Positions 27,092 through 36,285 of a stretch of 64,000 bases of DNA are shown here, in pieces. The notes beneath the pieces were generated by a model. It did no database searches, was not told the DNA's origin, and worked only from the letters and a program-made list of their open reading frames with translations. Every line of letters begins with the position of its first letter. Positions within the stretch are counted from its first letter, which is position 1. A program made the translations under genes and the position numbers. The stretch covers positions 806,001 through 870,000 of the forward strand of contig NZ_SBIW01000003.1 of NCBI RefSeq assembly GCF_004054195.1. Reading direction: 5' to 3'. This DNA is from Mucilaginibacter gilvus (GTDB taxonomy: Bacteria; Bacteroidota; Bacteroidia; Sphingobacteriales; Sphingobacteriaceae).

Positions 27092-27303
27092 CATTCCTAC
27101 GGAACGAACGAAACTATTTATTTTTTCTACCAACATGCGTCTATATGAAGCACGTAAATTAGAACACCATAAAGCATGCAAGAGCATCCTATTCAAAAAT
27201 TATAAGGGTACATATTTTATGAATGGATTAGTAAAGTTCCTGTTCCATCGGAGCATTTGGTTGGTAGAAGTAGAAAGGAATTCATAAACGTTCCATCGGA
27301 ACG
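27092..27303. repeat. Two copies, in opposite orientation, of a GTTCC-nnn-GGAAC / TTGGTAGAA repeat
   Basis: Copy B on the plus strand (27242-27303) has GTTCC-atc-GGAGC, then TTGGTAGAA at 27261-27269, then the palindrome CGTTCC-atc-GGAACG at 27289-27303. Copy A on the minus strand (27136-27092) has TGTTGGTAGAA (27135-27125) and GTTCC-gta-GGAAT at 27105-27093. I recall similar elements scattered in Bacteroidota intergenic DNA, but no computation backs this. No gene is seen in 27005-27404. Confidence 0.55.
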
Positions 27304-27404
27304 CTGGTAACTCGCAAGCATTATAAATTATTATTCCAGTTCTTTAAATATGTACTTCTCTTACCAATCAATTTTGTTTCACTCAAAAAAATGGAACACT
27401 TGTA

Positions 27405-28520
27405 CTAACCTAATGCCTGCGCCATATCCGCTATCAGGTCATCAATATGCTCTAACCCAACCGATACACGCAGTAAATTCAACGGGGTTTGGGTATCCGG
27501 CCCCTCTACAGATGCGCGATGCTCCACCAGGCTCTCTACCCCGCCGAGGCTCGTGGCCTGGGTAAACAATTGCAGGGCATTTACAACTCTTTTAGCTTCA
27601 TCTTCGCCGCCTTTAAGCAGAAAGGATAGCACAGCGCCAAAACCAGTCATTTGTTCCTTAGCTATTTCATATTGCGGATGCGATTGCAGGCCGGGGTATA
27701 GTACTTTCTCTATTTTATCGTGATTATCTAAATACTCTGCCAGCAATTGCGCGTTCTTTACGTGCCCACGCATCCGGTAAGGCAGCGTTTTTATGCTGCG
27801 GGTAAGGTAATAGCAATCTGTAGGTGAAGGGATGGCACCGCCCATGGTTTGTACATTGCGAATCTTTTGCCACCAGTCGCTTTTCTTGGCAGTAATTAAC
27901 GCGCCGCCCATCAAGTCGCTGTGCCCGCCGAAGTATTTGGTGGTAGAATGCATCACCATATCGGCACCCAAAGCCAAAGGCTGCTGGCAAAGCGGCGTAG
28001 CAAAGGTGTTATCGCAAACTACCTTTATATCATGCCCCGCAGCAATTGCTACAACCATTTTTATATCGGTTACCTTTAATAACGGGTTGGATGGTGTTTC
28101 GAGCCAAATGAGTTTGGTATTGGGTTTGATATGAGATCTAAGCACAGTACTATCGTTCACATTTACAAAATCAAACTCGAGGATGCCCGCGAACAGTGTT
28201 TTTAATTGATTGCGCAAGCCGTGGTACATATCATCCGGCGCTATAATATGGTTGCCCGGCTCCAGCGATTGGAAAACCGACATGCCCGCCGCGTTACCCG
28301 ATGAAAATGCCGCCGCTTCTTCGCCGCCTTCCAACTTTGCCAGTACATTTTCAAGGGAGGCACGGTTAGGGTTTGAAGCCCTGCTGTAGATGTGGCCGCC
28401 GGGAAAACCGCCGTCATCACCGCGTTCAAAAGTGGTGGCGGTTACAATAGGTTGTACTACCGCGCGGGAAGTTGGGTCGATATGATTGCCGGCGTGGATG
28501 GCGATGGTTTCTACTTTCAT
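27405..28520 (-). CDS. Cystathionine gamma-synthase-type PLP enzyme
   Basis: 371 residues, the shorter Cys/Met-metabolism form (MetB/MetC/MGL group). PLP lysine K195 in MHSTTKYFGGHSD; SRASNPNRASLE and the C-terminal LRVSVGLEHIDDLIADM are family motifs. It probably condenses an activated homoserine with cysteine (cystathionine gamma-synthase), but cystathionine lyase activity cannot be ruled out by sequence reading. It is separated from metY by the 830-bp leader and repeat region and lacks its own riboswitch, so it is likely controlled separately. Confidence 0.85.
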   Translation of the reverse strand: MKVETIAIHAGNHIDPTSRAVVQPIVTATTFERGDDGGFPGGHIYSRASNPNRASLENVLAKLEGGEEAAAFSSGNAAGMSVFQSLEPGNHIIAPDDMYHGLRNQLKTLFAGILEFDFVNVNDSTVLRSHIKPNTKLIWLETPSNPLLKVTDIKMVVAIAAGHDIKVVCDNTFATPLCQQPLALGADMVMHSTTKYFGGHSDLMGGALITAKKSDWWQKIRNVQTMGGAIPSPTDCYYLTRSIKTLPYRMRGHVKNAQLLAEYLDNHDKIEKVLYPGLQSHPQYEIAKEQMTGFGAVLSFLLKGGEDEAKRVVNALQLFTQATSLGGVESLVEHRASVEGPDTQTPLNLLRVSVGLEHIDDLIADMAQALG

Positions 28521-28557
28521 GGATAGAGAGAGTTAGCCTTCAAAATAAATGCAAATT

Positions 28558-28588
28558 TTTGGTATTTGCTGTAGCGAATATAAATTTG
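28558..28588 (+). promoter_or_regulatory. Predicted promoter of the lipoprotein gene at 28617
   Basis: TTTG at 28558-28561, exactly 19 bases of spacer, then TAAATTTG at 28581-28588. Both boxes fit the Bacteroidota primary-sigma consensus (TTTG / TAnnTTTG). The ATG is 28 bases beyond. Confidence 0.6.
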
Positions 28589-28616
28589 GCTGCGTAATGT
28601 TATAAAATCCCTGTCA

Positions 28617-29141
28617 ATGAGATACCTATCCTTACTTATCCTGGTTGTGTCGCTTGCCTTATCAGCCTGCAAAAAAGACGGCGTAGACACCGATTACGAT
28701 AAAAGCTATTCGGCCTGGCTGTCCTTCAAAAAATCATCCAACAATTCTTATAGTTACGTTACCTACTACGGTTCAGTGTTCGGCTATCACTCCCAATCTA
28801 AAATAACCGTGCAGAACGGAAAGGTAGTGGGGCGTGACTTTTTACAAATACGGCAAACTAGTAATGCCGGCGTTGTGGACACCCTAAAAAAATGGGCCGA
28901 AAGCGGCGCGGCACTAAACACCCACGAAAATGGTTTTGCCGCTCTGACGCTCAACCAAGTTTACGCCAAAGCAAAAGGAGAATGGCTTAATGTGAACAAA
29001 ACTGATAATTACGTTTACTTAGAAACCACCAACAACGGTATCATTTCCAGTGCCGGATACGTTCCAAAAAACTGTGCCGACGATTGCTTTATAGGTATCA
29101 ATATTAAAGATGTAAACGTTTATGTTAAAGAAATAAAATAA
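28617..29141 (+). CDS. Small exported lipoprotein (DUF6174-like)
   Basis: 174 residues. A signal peptide ends in the lipobox LSAC, with cysteine at residue 18 followed by KKDG, so it is probably anchored to a periplasmic-side or outer-membrane leaflet. The mature part has a YSAWLSFKKSSNNSYSYVT motif and a glycine-containing KITVQNGKVVGR strand pattern that resembles DUF6174 proteins; function unknown. A degraded tandem copy follows at 29165. The family assignment is a suggestion. Confidence 0.75.
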   Translation: MRYLSLLILVVSLALSACKKDGVDTDYDKSYSAWLSFKKSSNNSYSYVTYYGSVFGYHSQSKITVQNGKVVGRDFLQIRQTSNAGVVDTLKKWAESGAALNTHENGFAALTLNQVYAKAKGEWLNVNKTDNYVYLETTNNGIISSAGYVPKNCADDCFIGINIKDVNVYVKEIK

Positions 29142-29164
29142 CTGGTAAACGTTATTTTACACAC

Positions 29165-29480
29165 ATGAAAAAGCTTTGCATCCTTATCGCACTCATTGCT
29201 ATTTTTGATACCTCCTGCAAAAAGCAAAACGCGAGCCCCGTAACAAGCACAAAACACCCCACCAACGGGAAAGGCCAAACCTTATTTGCCGCATCAAATT
29301 ATGAAGCAAGTGTGGATGCCTGGGCAACATACAAAGCCAGCATTAGCAATTCATATAAATATACGGCGCTAAACAGTTCATTCGCCGGGTTTGAACAAAA
29401 ACGTCACATTTCATTGTTCTCGCCCTACCTATGCAACATTGATGCTGAATCATGATGTAAATATTTACACGGTAATGAAA
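29165..29480 (+). pseudogene. Truncated tandem copy of the DUF6174-like lipoprotein
   Basis: The open frame (29165-29455, 96 residues) has its own signal peptide and lipobox (DTSCKK) and a segment VDAWATYKASISNSYKYTA that aligns with SAWLSFKKSSNNSYSYVTY of the upstream gene. After about residue 80 it loses homology. The expected C-terminus reappears in another frame at 29448-29480 as NHDVNIYTVMK, matching NIKDVNVYVKEIK. The middle of roughly 70 residues is missing, so the gene looks like a duplicate broken by an internal deletion with frameshift. Confidence 0.7.
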
Positions 29481-29850
29481 TTACTGGGGAACCTTCATAA
29501 AAACAACTCAGATTTATGCAAAGGTAGTAGGTACACGAAAAGTTGAGGCCGTTAATCAATTACCAATATTTACTATATGATGTATACTAACAATAGGGCT
29601 TGTTAGCTATTTTTAACCAAATGCCCGTAAGGTTATCGGCATAATTATGCTCTTCAGCTTCTTTTTGGTTTGTATTACCCTACTGTGAGGGTTACTCATC
29701 TGCCTACGCTACTCTTTCATCTTTCTGTAAACGATAAAATAGCACATTACACGCTATCGTCCGGTTAGTGCGCTTACTCAATTAACGCAAGTCCATAAAT
29801 TCTTATAGGGTGGGGGGACTGGAGGAATATAGTTTAATGGGCCATATTAA
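29481..29850. other. Gene-free spacer ahead of the xylan locus
   Basis: No convincing coding frame or RNA gene. A weak hairpin ACCCT-actgtg-AGGGT is present near 29677-29693. The following 370 bases, up to the SusC start, carry three LacI-type operators, listed separately. Confidence 0.5.
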
Positions 29851-29864
29851 TGCAATCGATGTAA
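29851..29864. promoter_or_regulatory. LacI-type operator, site 1 (upstream of susC1)
   Basis: TGCAATCGATGTAA: the left half matches the consensus TGCAATCGATTGCA and the right half is degenerate. First of three sites ahead of susC1, about 100 bp from site 2. Confidence 0.55.
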
Positions 29865-29948
29865 GAAATGATAATGGCCCTGTATAAGTGTCAAGCGCAC
29901 AATTGTATCAATTATATTACAAATAGAGTCGGAGCAAAGAATATTTTA

Positions 29949-29962
29949 TGCAATCGATTGTA
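29949..29962. promoter_or_regulatory. LacI-type operator, site 2 (upstream of susC1)
   Basis: TGCAATCGATTGTA, 13 of 14 positions of the consensus. Its TTG (29958-29960) is followed after 19 bases by TAATTTTA (29980-29987), a one-mismatch -7 box, so the site would cover the -33 region of a susC1 promoter. Confidence 0.7.
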
Positions 29963-30068
29963 AAGTAAAATATTGTTCATAATTTTAGTGGCGTATACCA
30001 ATTACACCAACAATCTAAAAATATTATATCGATGAGGCTGAAATGCCATGCATCTATTTTTCAGTTTA

Positions 30069-30082
30069 TGCAATCGATTAAA
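30069..30082. promoter_or_regulatory. LacI-type operator, site 3 (upstream of susC1)
   Basis: TGCAATCGATTAAA, with the left half perfect. It lies about 120 bp downstream of site 2 and 137 bp before the susC1 ATG, in the probable 5' UTR, so looping between sites 1-3 is conceivable. Confidence 0.6.
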
Positions 30083-30218
30083 ATTTGCTAAATGAGGAAG
30101 GAGGAACATTTTTAATGAAAATCGAGACGGGATGGTAGATCGTGTTTCGAAGGCATTTTACCAAAATTACCAGCAACTAAATAACCAATTAGAACTATCA
30201 AATAAATAATCAATTATT

Positions 30219-33200
30219 ATGGGAAGAAATTTACGAATAGTACTACTGTTTGTATCCATTTTGTTTGCTGCCCGCAGTATGGCACAAAATGGAAGCACGG
30301 TAGTAAAAGGAACTATAACGGATGAAAAGGGGGTAACCCTTCCGGGAGTAACCATATCGGTAAAAAATGCACAAATAAGTGTCATTTCCAATATCGATGG
30401 TAATTATACCATTACAGTACCTGCAACAGGCAAGGTGCTAACGTTTTCATTTATAGGCATGGAACGCCAGGAAGTAAGTATTAATGGCCGTGGAGTCATT
30501 AATATTACTTTAAAATCTTCTACCACCTCTTTAAACGATGTAAACGTTGTAGCTATAGGCTACGGCACCCAGCGCAAGCAGGATGTAAACGGCGCCATAT
30601 CATCTGTTAAAGCAGCCGATATTGCAAACATTCCCCAGGTAAGTGTGGACCAGTTACTACAGGGTAAAGCTGCGGGCGTAACAATTACGCAAAATTCAGG
30701 CGGCCCGGGTAGCGCAACATCGGTACACATACGCGGTATTACATCGCTAACATTATCTAACGAGCCATTATATATTATTGATGGCGTACCGGTATCCGGC
30801 GATGCCAATAACAGAACCACAAGCGGTAGGTCGCAACAATTATCGGGCAACAATGGCGAAACGGGTGTTAGCCCGCTGTCGTTCTTAAACCCAAGCGATA
30901 TCGAATCTATTGATGTATTAAAAGATGCATCGGCAACCGCTATTTATGGTAGCAGGGCTTCTAACGGTGTAATCATCATCACTACAAAAAAAGGTAAAGC
31001 AGGGAATTTTAGGGTAGGGTACGATGGTTACTACGGCATTCAGCAGCAAGGGACACAACTGCCTATGCTAAACCTTAAGCAATATGCCAAATTACAGAAC
31101 GCGCTGGCTGATGTTATTGGCATATCCAGAAGAGGTGAATTTGCTAACCCGGAACTGCTTGGCGAAGGCACAAACTGGCAGGATGAGATCTTTAAAACCG
31201 CCGCACAGCAAAGCCATCAGCTAAGCTTTTCGGGGGCGAAGGATAACACCGATTATTACATTTCCACCGGGTTTGTAAATCAGGACGGTACTGTATTAGG
31301 AAATGATTACAAACGCTACAATGTACGTGCTAACATTAACTCGCAGGTTAAAAGCTGGTTTAAAGTTGGCGGTACCATGGCGGGCAGTTATAGTTTCCAA
31401 AACACATCGTTAAGTAATAACACCGGTATTATTTACACCGCGCTTTTAAGCGCGCCAGACCAGGTTGTTTATAACGCCGACGGTACCTTTGCCGGCCCAC
31501 AGGCCGACCAGGTAGGAGGCCAGAATAACCCGGTACAACAGGCTTTGCGCATTACCAATAATCTGGCCCGCTATAATTTTAACGGCGGTTTGTATGCCGA
31601 TATTAAAATACTAAAAGATCTTACCTTAAGATCTGAAGGAAACGGCGACCTGAATTTTAGCGCTGCGAAGCTATTCAGGCCAACTTATAATAACGGCCCG
31701 CGCTTTGTTAACCTTACGGCCTCTTTGCAGGAATATAACAGCAATTCGGTGTATTGGACGTGGAAAGAATATTTAACCTACACCCACACGTTTGCAAAAA
31801 AGCATTATTTGCAGGCAACCGCCGGCCACGAATTGATCAACATCAATTACAAGGATAACTCGGCTGGTGTACAAAGCTTTTTAAGTAACGATCTGCAATC
31901 GCTAAGCCTCGGCGATGCTAAAACCGCTACCCTTGGCGAATACATTGGCCCAACCGATGTTTTAGAATCGGCTTTTGCAAGGGCCATCTATACGTATAAC
32001 GACAGGTACAGCTTAACAGCTACCTTCCGCTCTGATCGCTCATCTAAATTTGCGCAGGGCCACCAAACCGGGTATTTCCCGTCTTTCGGTGCATCATGGC
32101 GTTTATCAGAGGAGCCATTTTTTCAGAACCTGAAAAGCGTTGCGGATAATGTTAAAATAAGACTTGGCTATGGCCAAACCGGTAACCAGGCTGTGCCAAA
32201 CTACCTGTATGGTTCTGCCTTAAACGCTGTAGTAACCGGGCAGGGCACGGGCTTTGGTATCGACAAAATTGCCAATCCTAACCTTACCTGGGAAACCGCT
32301 ATCCAAAAAAACCTTGGTTTAGATTTCTCGCTATTTAACAACCGCATAGATGCAAGCGTAGATTTTTGGAAGAAAAGCTCCAAAAATTTCCTTTTCCAGG
32401 CAGCGTTGCCAGCGTTCCTGGTAGGCCAAACCGCAGAGTATTCTGGTACAGGTGTTATTAGCCCGCCTTATGTTAACGGTGGCGAATTAAAAGCAAATGG
32501 TTTTGATATTTCCATTACCAGCAGGAATATTGTTAGTAAAAACTTTAAATGGAACACCTCAATCGTATTTAGCCATTACGCTAATAAAGTAGCTTCGTTA
32601 TATACCGGCGTGCCATTTATCAGCCAAAATGTAACTACCAGTTTCCTGGCGTTACCGGTTACACGTACGCAGGTAGGTACATCTGTAGGAGAGTTTTACG
32701 GCTACAAGGTGAAAGACCTGTTCAGAACCCCTGAGCAGTTGCGTAATGCGCCAATTCAATTTGGCCGCCCTATGCAAACCGGCAGCGGTGGAACTTACTT
32801 AGGCGATATTCAGTACGAAGATCTGAACAACGATGGAAAAATAGATGCCAACGATCAAACATTTTTGGGTAACCCAAATCCTAAATTCACCTACGGCATC
32901 ACCAATAACTTCTCTTACAAATCGCTGGATCTGTCCATTTTCTTAAACGGATCTTACGGAGCTAAAATATTCAACGTTTTAAATTACCAGATAGCCGGCT
33001 TAGGCAGTTTGTATCAAAACCAGGTAGCTTATGTGGCCAGTTTTTGGGCGCCAAGCAACCCAACATCTAACGTTCCTCGCCCGGTTGCAGGCGATAACCC
33101 CAACTTGCTAAACTCAGATCGCTTTATTGAGAGCGGGTCGTTCCTGCGGATCCAGAATGTAACGCTTGGCTTTACTTTACCATCTTCGCTGGCCAAAAAA

Positions 33201-33380
33201 ATCAAGGTCGAAAGATTGCGCTTTTATGCAAGCGGGCAAAACCTGTACGTGTTTACGCCTTACAAAGGGCTCGATCCGGAAATAGGCTCGGTAAACCAGA
33301 ATGTATTTTTAACCAACGTAGATTTAGGAAGGTTCCCGATACCAAGAACGATAGTGTTTGGTGTTAATGCATCATTTTAA
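30219..33380 (+). CDS. SusC-like TonB-dependent outer-membrane transporter (SusC1)
   Basis: 1053 residues: signal peptide (1-22), a carboxypeptidase-regulatory-like beta-sandwich (about 28-105), the SusC linker SLNDVNVVAIGYGTQRKQDVNGAI, a plug domain (VDQLLQGKAAGV, ATAIYGSRASNGVIIITTKKG), then a 22-strand-type barrel ending in aromatic ...VFGVNASF. It lacks the STN domain, so it should import without sigma-factor signalling. Together with SusD1 it would bind and take up xylo-oligosaccharides, inferred from the downstream GH10. Expression is probably LacI-controlled through sites 1-3. Confidence 0.93.
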   Translation: MGRNLRIVLLFVSILFAARSMAQNGSTVVKGTITDEKGVTLPGVTISVKNAQISVISNIDGNYTITVPATGKVLTFSFIGMERQEVSINGRGVINITLKSSTTSLNDVNVVAIGYGTQRKQDVNGAISSVKAADIANIPQVSVDQLLQGKAAGVTITQNSGGPGSATSVHIRGITSLTLSNEPLYIIDGVPVSGDANNRTTSGRSQQLSGNNGETGVSPLSFLNPSDIESIDVLKDASATAIYGSRASNGVIIITTKKGKAGNFRVGYDGYYGIQQQGTQLPMLNLKQYAKLQNALADVIGISRRGEFANPELLGEGTNWQDEIFKTAAQQSHQLSFSGAKDNTDYYISTGFVNQDGTVLGNDYKRYNVRANINSQVKSWFKVGGTMAGSYSFQNTSLSNNTGIIYTALLSAPDQVVYNADGTFAGPQADQVGGQNNPVQQALRITNNLARYNFNGGLYADIKILKDLTLRSEGNGDLNFSAAKLFRPTYNNGPRFVNLTASLQEYNSNSVYWTWKEYLTYTHTFAKKHYLQATAGHELININYKDNSAGVQSFLSNDLQSLSLGDAKTATLGEYIGPTDVLESAFARAIYTYNDRYSLTATFRSDRSSKFAQGHQTGYFPSFGASWRLSEEPFFQNLKSVADNVKIRLGYGQTGNQAVPNYLYGSALNAVVTGQGTGFGIDKIANPNLTWETAIQKNLGLDFSLFNNRIDASVDFWKKSSKNFLFQAALPAFLVGQTAEYSGTGVISPPYVNGGELKANGFDISITSRNIVSKNFKWNTSIVFSHYANKVASLYTGVPFISQNVTTSFLALPVTRTQVGTSVGEFYGYKVKDLFRTPEQLRNAPIQFGRPMQTGSGGTYLGDIQYEDLNNDGKIDANDQTFLGNPNPKFTYGITNNFSYKSLDLSIFLNGSYGAKIFNVLNYQIAGLGSLYQNQVAYVASFWAPSNPTSNVPRPVAGDNPNLLNSDRFIESGSFLRIQNVTLGFTLPSSLAKKIKVERLRFYASGQNLYVFTPYKGLDPEIGSVNQNVFLTNVDLGRFPIPRTIVFGVNASF

Positions 33381-33398
33381 CCTTTAGAAAACTTAGAT

Positions 33399-35069
33399 AT
33401 GAAAACATATAAAAAATATTTAACCGCGTTTACAGTAGTGGCTTGTGTAGTATCCAGCAGTTGTAAAAACGAGTACTTTGATCGCCCGCCAAAAAGCCAG
33501 ATCACGGTAGATAACTTTTATCAGAATGCCGAACAGGTAAATGCCAGTACTTTGCTATTATACAGCGCTCCCTGGTTTGGGTACTCGGGTAAAGGCGGTT
33601 GGTCTATAACAGAGATGAGCGGCGGTAACGGGCGTACCTATTCTGCCGATATCATCAACTTTCAGGATTTTTCTGTTACCGGTACCAATTTTGAGATTTC
33701 CGCGGTTTGGAACTCCTTATACATTGAAGTTGCGCAGGCCAATGCCATCATCAATAACTTACCTACCAAAGTTCCAGCGTCCGTTGACGGGGCGGTAGTG
33801 AATAACGCCTTAGGCGAAGCACGCTTGTGGCGGGCACTTGCCTACTTCCATTTGGTTCGTGTTTTTGGGGCCGTACCTATCATCGAAAACACCTTTGATT
33901 ATGTTGCCGATTATCAGGTACCGAGGCACCAGGTAACCGATGTTTACAAATTTATTGTAAACGACCTGAAGTTTGCAGAAGCCAATTGCTATGCTAAGAC
34001 CAGAAGCGGCGTTTCTCCTTCAAATGCCAAGGTGTCCAGCGGTTCGGCATCTGCTTTACTGGCAAAGGTTTACCTGTACATGCAGGATTATGCCAATGCT
34101 TTAGCCGAAGCGAATAAAGTAATCAACAGCGGCGAGTTTAAATTATACGGTATAGATGTACCCGGCAAATCATTCGCCGATCTGTTTCTTACCGCCAATA
34201 ATAACAACGAGGAATCGGTTGTGGCTTTACAATGGGCCGGCAATGGTGGCTACGGGCGTGGTAACCCTTTCCAGGCAGCTGTGGCTTACAACAGCCAAAT
34301 AACCGGTACCGGCGATGGCTACGGCCAAATGGCACCAACCTTTGACCTGCAGGATAAATTTGACCCCAATGATTTAAGGCGAAAAGCAACTTATATGCTG
34401 CCGGGCGATAAATACCCCGAGATAAACCAGGCCGCAGGCGGATATACATTACCTGCCGATGCCAACTCACAGGGCACACATGCGCAGGTGAAAAAATATG
34501 TGGTTGGTACACCGGCAGATAACGGCGGTACTGGCGGCGCACAATCCTCAGCAAATAATACTTACCTGATGCGTTATGCCGAACTGTTTTTGATAAAGGC
34601 CGAAGCGATAATGGCCGGTGCTAAAACCAGCGCCGATCCGGAAGCGCTTGCTGCCATCAATACTATCCGCAGAAGGGCGGGCTTAGGCAACTTAGCGGTT
34701 ATTGACCGTACAGGTTTTGTAACCAACCCTACTTACGTAGCCGGAAGCAATAAAAGAGGCGAGCACTGGGCAACAGTTTACCGGGATGACCTGCTTGACG
34801 AACGCCGCCGGGAGTTCGCGTTTGAGAATGATTACTTCTACGACCTGATGCGCCTGGACGGCTATAATAAAACATCGCACCCTATTGCCCTGCAAATTAT
34901 AAAACAACAGGATAAGGGTACGTCGGATAGTCAGACCCCGCCTAACCGCTACGGTAACGGATACCTGACCAATATAACCGATGCAAGTTTTGTATTCCCC
35001 ATACCGGCTACAGAAACTGCGGCCGATCCTAAGCTGAATGAGGCCCCGGTTCCTTATGTTTTTAAATAA
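33399..35069 (+). CDS. SusD-like surface glycan-binding lipoprotein (SusD1)
   Basis: 556 residues, lipobox SSSC at about residue 22. RagB/SusD features are clear: the N-terminal RPPKSQITVDNFYQNAEQV, the TPR-region LWRALAYFHLVRVFGAVPI, RYAELFLIKAEAI and the C-terminal LDERRREFAFENDYFYDLMR. It acts as the lid of the SusC1 pore and a glycan receptor. It follows susC1 by 18 bp and precedes a TIG-domain lipoprotein, the standard PUL order. Confidence 0.93.
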   Translation: MKTYKKYLTAFTVVACVVSSSCKNEYFDRPPKSQITVDNFYQNAEQVNASTLLLYSAPWFGYSGKGGWSITEMSGGNGRTYSADIINFQDFSVTGTNFEISAVWNSLYIEVAQANAIINNLPTKVPASVDGAVVNNALGEARLWRALAYFHLVRVFGAVPIIENTFDYVADYQVPRHQVTDVYKFIVNDLKFAEANCYAKTRSGVSPSNAKVSSGSASALLAKVYLYMQDYANALAEANKVINSGEFKLYGIDVPGKSFADLFLTANNNNEESVVALQWAGNGGYGRGNPFQAAVAYNSQITGTGDGYGQMAPTFDLQDKFDPNDLRRKATYMLPGDKYPEINQAAGGYTLPADANSQGTHAQVKKYVVGTPADNGGTGGAQSSANNTYLMRYAELFLIKAEAIMAGAKTSADPEALAAINTIRRRAGLGNLAVIDRTGFVTNPTYVAGSNKRGEHWATVYRDDLLDERRREFAFENDYFYDLMRLDGYNKTSHPIALQIIKQQDKGTSDSQTPPNRYGNGYLTNITDASFVFPIPATETAADPKLNEAPVPYVFK

Positions 35070-35084
35070 TTAAATATAATTATC

Positions 35085-36212
35085 ATGAAATTAAATCTAA
35101 AAATAGTTTATCTGGTGCTCTCCATTCTTTCAGTTTGGGGGATATCGGCCTGTAAAAAAAGCCAGGACGGCGGTACGGGCGCGCCATCGGTAACCCGCGT
35201 ACGTTTGCTGAGTAAGAATGATACGGTAAGAGATGTAATACATCCCATCAACCTCGATTCGAACAGTATATATGACCAAACACGGCTTAATCCTTTCGAT
35301 TCTACCGTTGCGGCAGGCAGATTAAATACCCAATATGCTATACTGGGCGCTAATTTGCTTACTACAAAATCTGTAACCATCAACGGAGTATCGGTTTACT
35401 TTAACCCCGGCCTGGTTACTGATAACAGCATCATACTTACATTGCCTCCCACGCTGCCCTTTGGGCCATCGCAAACTAATACCTTAACTATTGTTACACA
35501 GCATGGTGCGGTCGATTTCGCGTTCTCAATCCAGCAGCCACCGCCAATTATTACAAGTTTTACCCCATTGGCGGCAAGCGCGGGCGATATTATTACCATC
35601 ACCGGTACGGTGTTCAACTCGGTATCGGCGGTTAAGTTTGATACCACACCCGCCGAAATAGTAGGTACACCTACCAACACCCAGATACAGGTAAAAGTGC
35701 CTGCCGGTGTTGTACAGTCTTATATTTATGTAACTACCCCCGGCGGTACAAGTAAATCTCCCGGTACGTTCGGCTTTAAATCATTGGTATATGATGATGC
35801 TTTCTCATCGGGATGGGGTTCGTGCTTCGGCTATAACAGCACACGCGATCTGGCTAATACCGAACATCCAAAAAGAGGGACAGCAGCCATTAAAACAACA
35901 TTTAGTGATGCTTATGGCGCATTCCAGGTGGGTTATAACGGCGCCACATTGGATGTGAAGAAAGCAGGACTGACCGCTATAAAATTCTCGGTTTACGGCG
36001 GCGCAAGTACCGATGGTAAACAGATCCAGGTAGTTATCAACGGTAGTTACGGCTCGTCTGTGGTACTAACGCTTTCTACCGGTAGCTATACCGACTATAC
36101 CGTTCCGCTTAGCTCCTTGGGTAACCCGGCTTCTATATCAGAGCTGGTTATTCAGAATTATGGCGGCAATGTACCGAGCACCATTTACATTGATGATATC
36201 GGTTTTATTTAA
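35085..36212 (+). CDS. IPT/TIG-domain surface glycan-binding lipoprotein
   Basis: 375 residues with lipobox ISAC. Tandem Ig-like regions span about 35-235; the second (about 151-235, PPPIITSFTPLAASAGDIITI) is a clear IPT/TIG domain. The C-terminal 135 residues (DDAFSSGWGSCFGYNST to IYIDDIGFI) look like a beta-sandwich carbohydrate-binding module. Proteins in this PUL position (SusE/F-type SGBPs) hold polysaccharide at the cell surface for the SusCD pair and the secreted hydrolase. Likely ligand xylan, from context. Confidence 0.8.
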   Translation: MKLNLKIVYLVLSILSVWGISACKKSQDGGTGAPSVTRVRLLSKNDTVRDVIHPINLDSNSIYDQTRLNPFDSTVAAGRLNTQYAILGANLLTTKSVTINGVSVYFNPGLVTDNSIILTLPPTLPFGPSQTNTLTIVTQHGAVDFAFSIQQPPPIITSFTPLAASAGDIITITGTVFNSVSAVKFDTTPAEIVGTPTNTQIQVKVPAGVVQSYIYVTTPGGTSKSPGTFGFKSLVYDDAFSSGWGSCFGYNSTRDLANTEHPKRGTAAIKTTFSDAYGAFQVGYNGATLDVKKAGLTAIKFSVYGGASTDGKQIQVVINGSYGSSVVLTLSTGSYTDYTVPLSSLGNPASISELVIQNYGGNVPSTIYIDDIGFI

Positions 36213-36220
36213 CAGTAATC

Positions 36221-36262
36221 AGCTAAAGCGCCCTTTTTGTAGCGGTGCTTTAGCTTGTTTTT
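36221..36262 (+). terminator. Hairpin with T-run between the TIG lipoprotein and GH10
   Basis: AGCTAAAGCGCC (36221-36232) pairs with GGTGCTTTAGCT (36244-36255), 12 bp including one G-U, followed by TGTTTTTAATTTT. It ends 24 bases before the xylanase ATG, inside what is otherwise one operon, so it probably gives partial termination that sets less enzyme than transporter mRNA. Confidence 0.7.
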
Positions 36263-36285
36263 AATTTTATATAAAGTATTTAAAT

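Noticed and set aside
26993..27196. 67-codon minus-strand frame in the metY-metB spacer
   Set aside because: It runs through the promoter and a repeat copy, has no recognisable protein features, and is best explained as chance.
29677..29693. ACCCT-actgtg-AGGGT hairpin in the spacer
   Set aside because: Only five base pairs, no T-run and no gene to end; too weak to list as a terminator.
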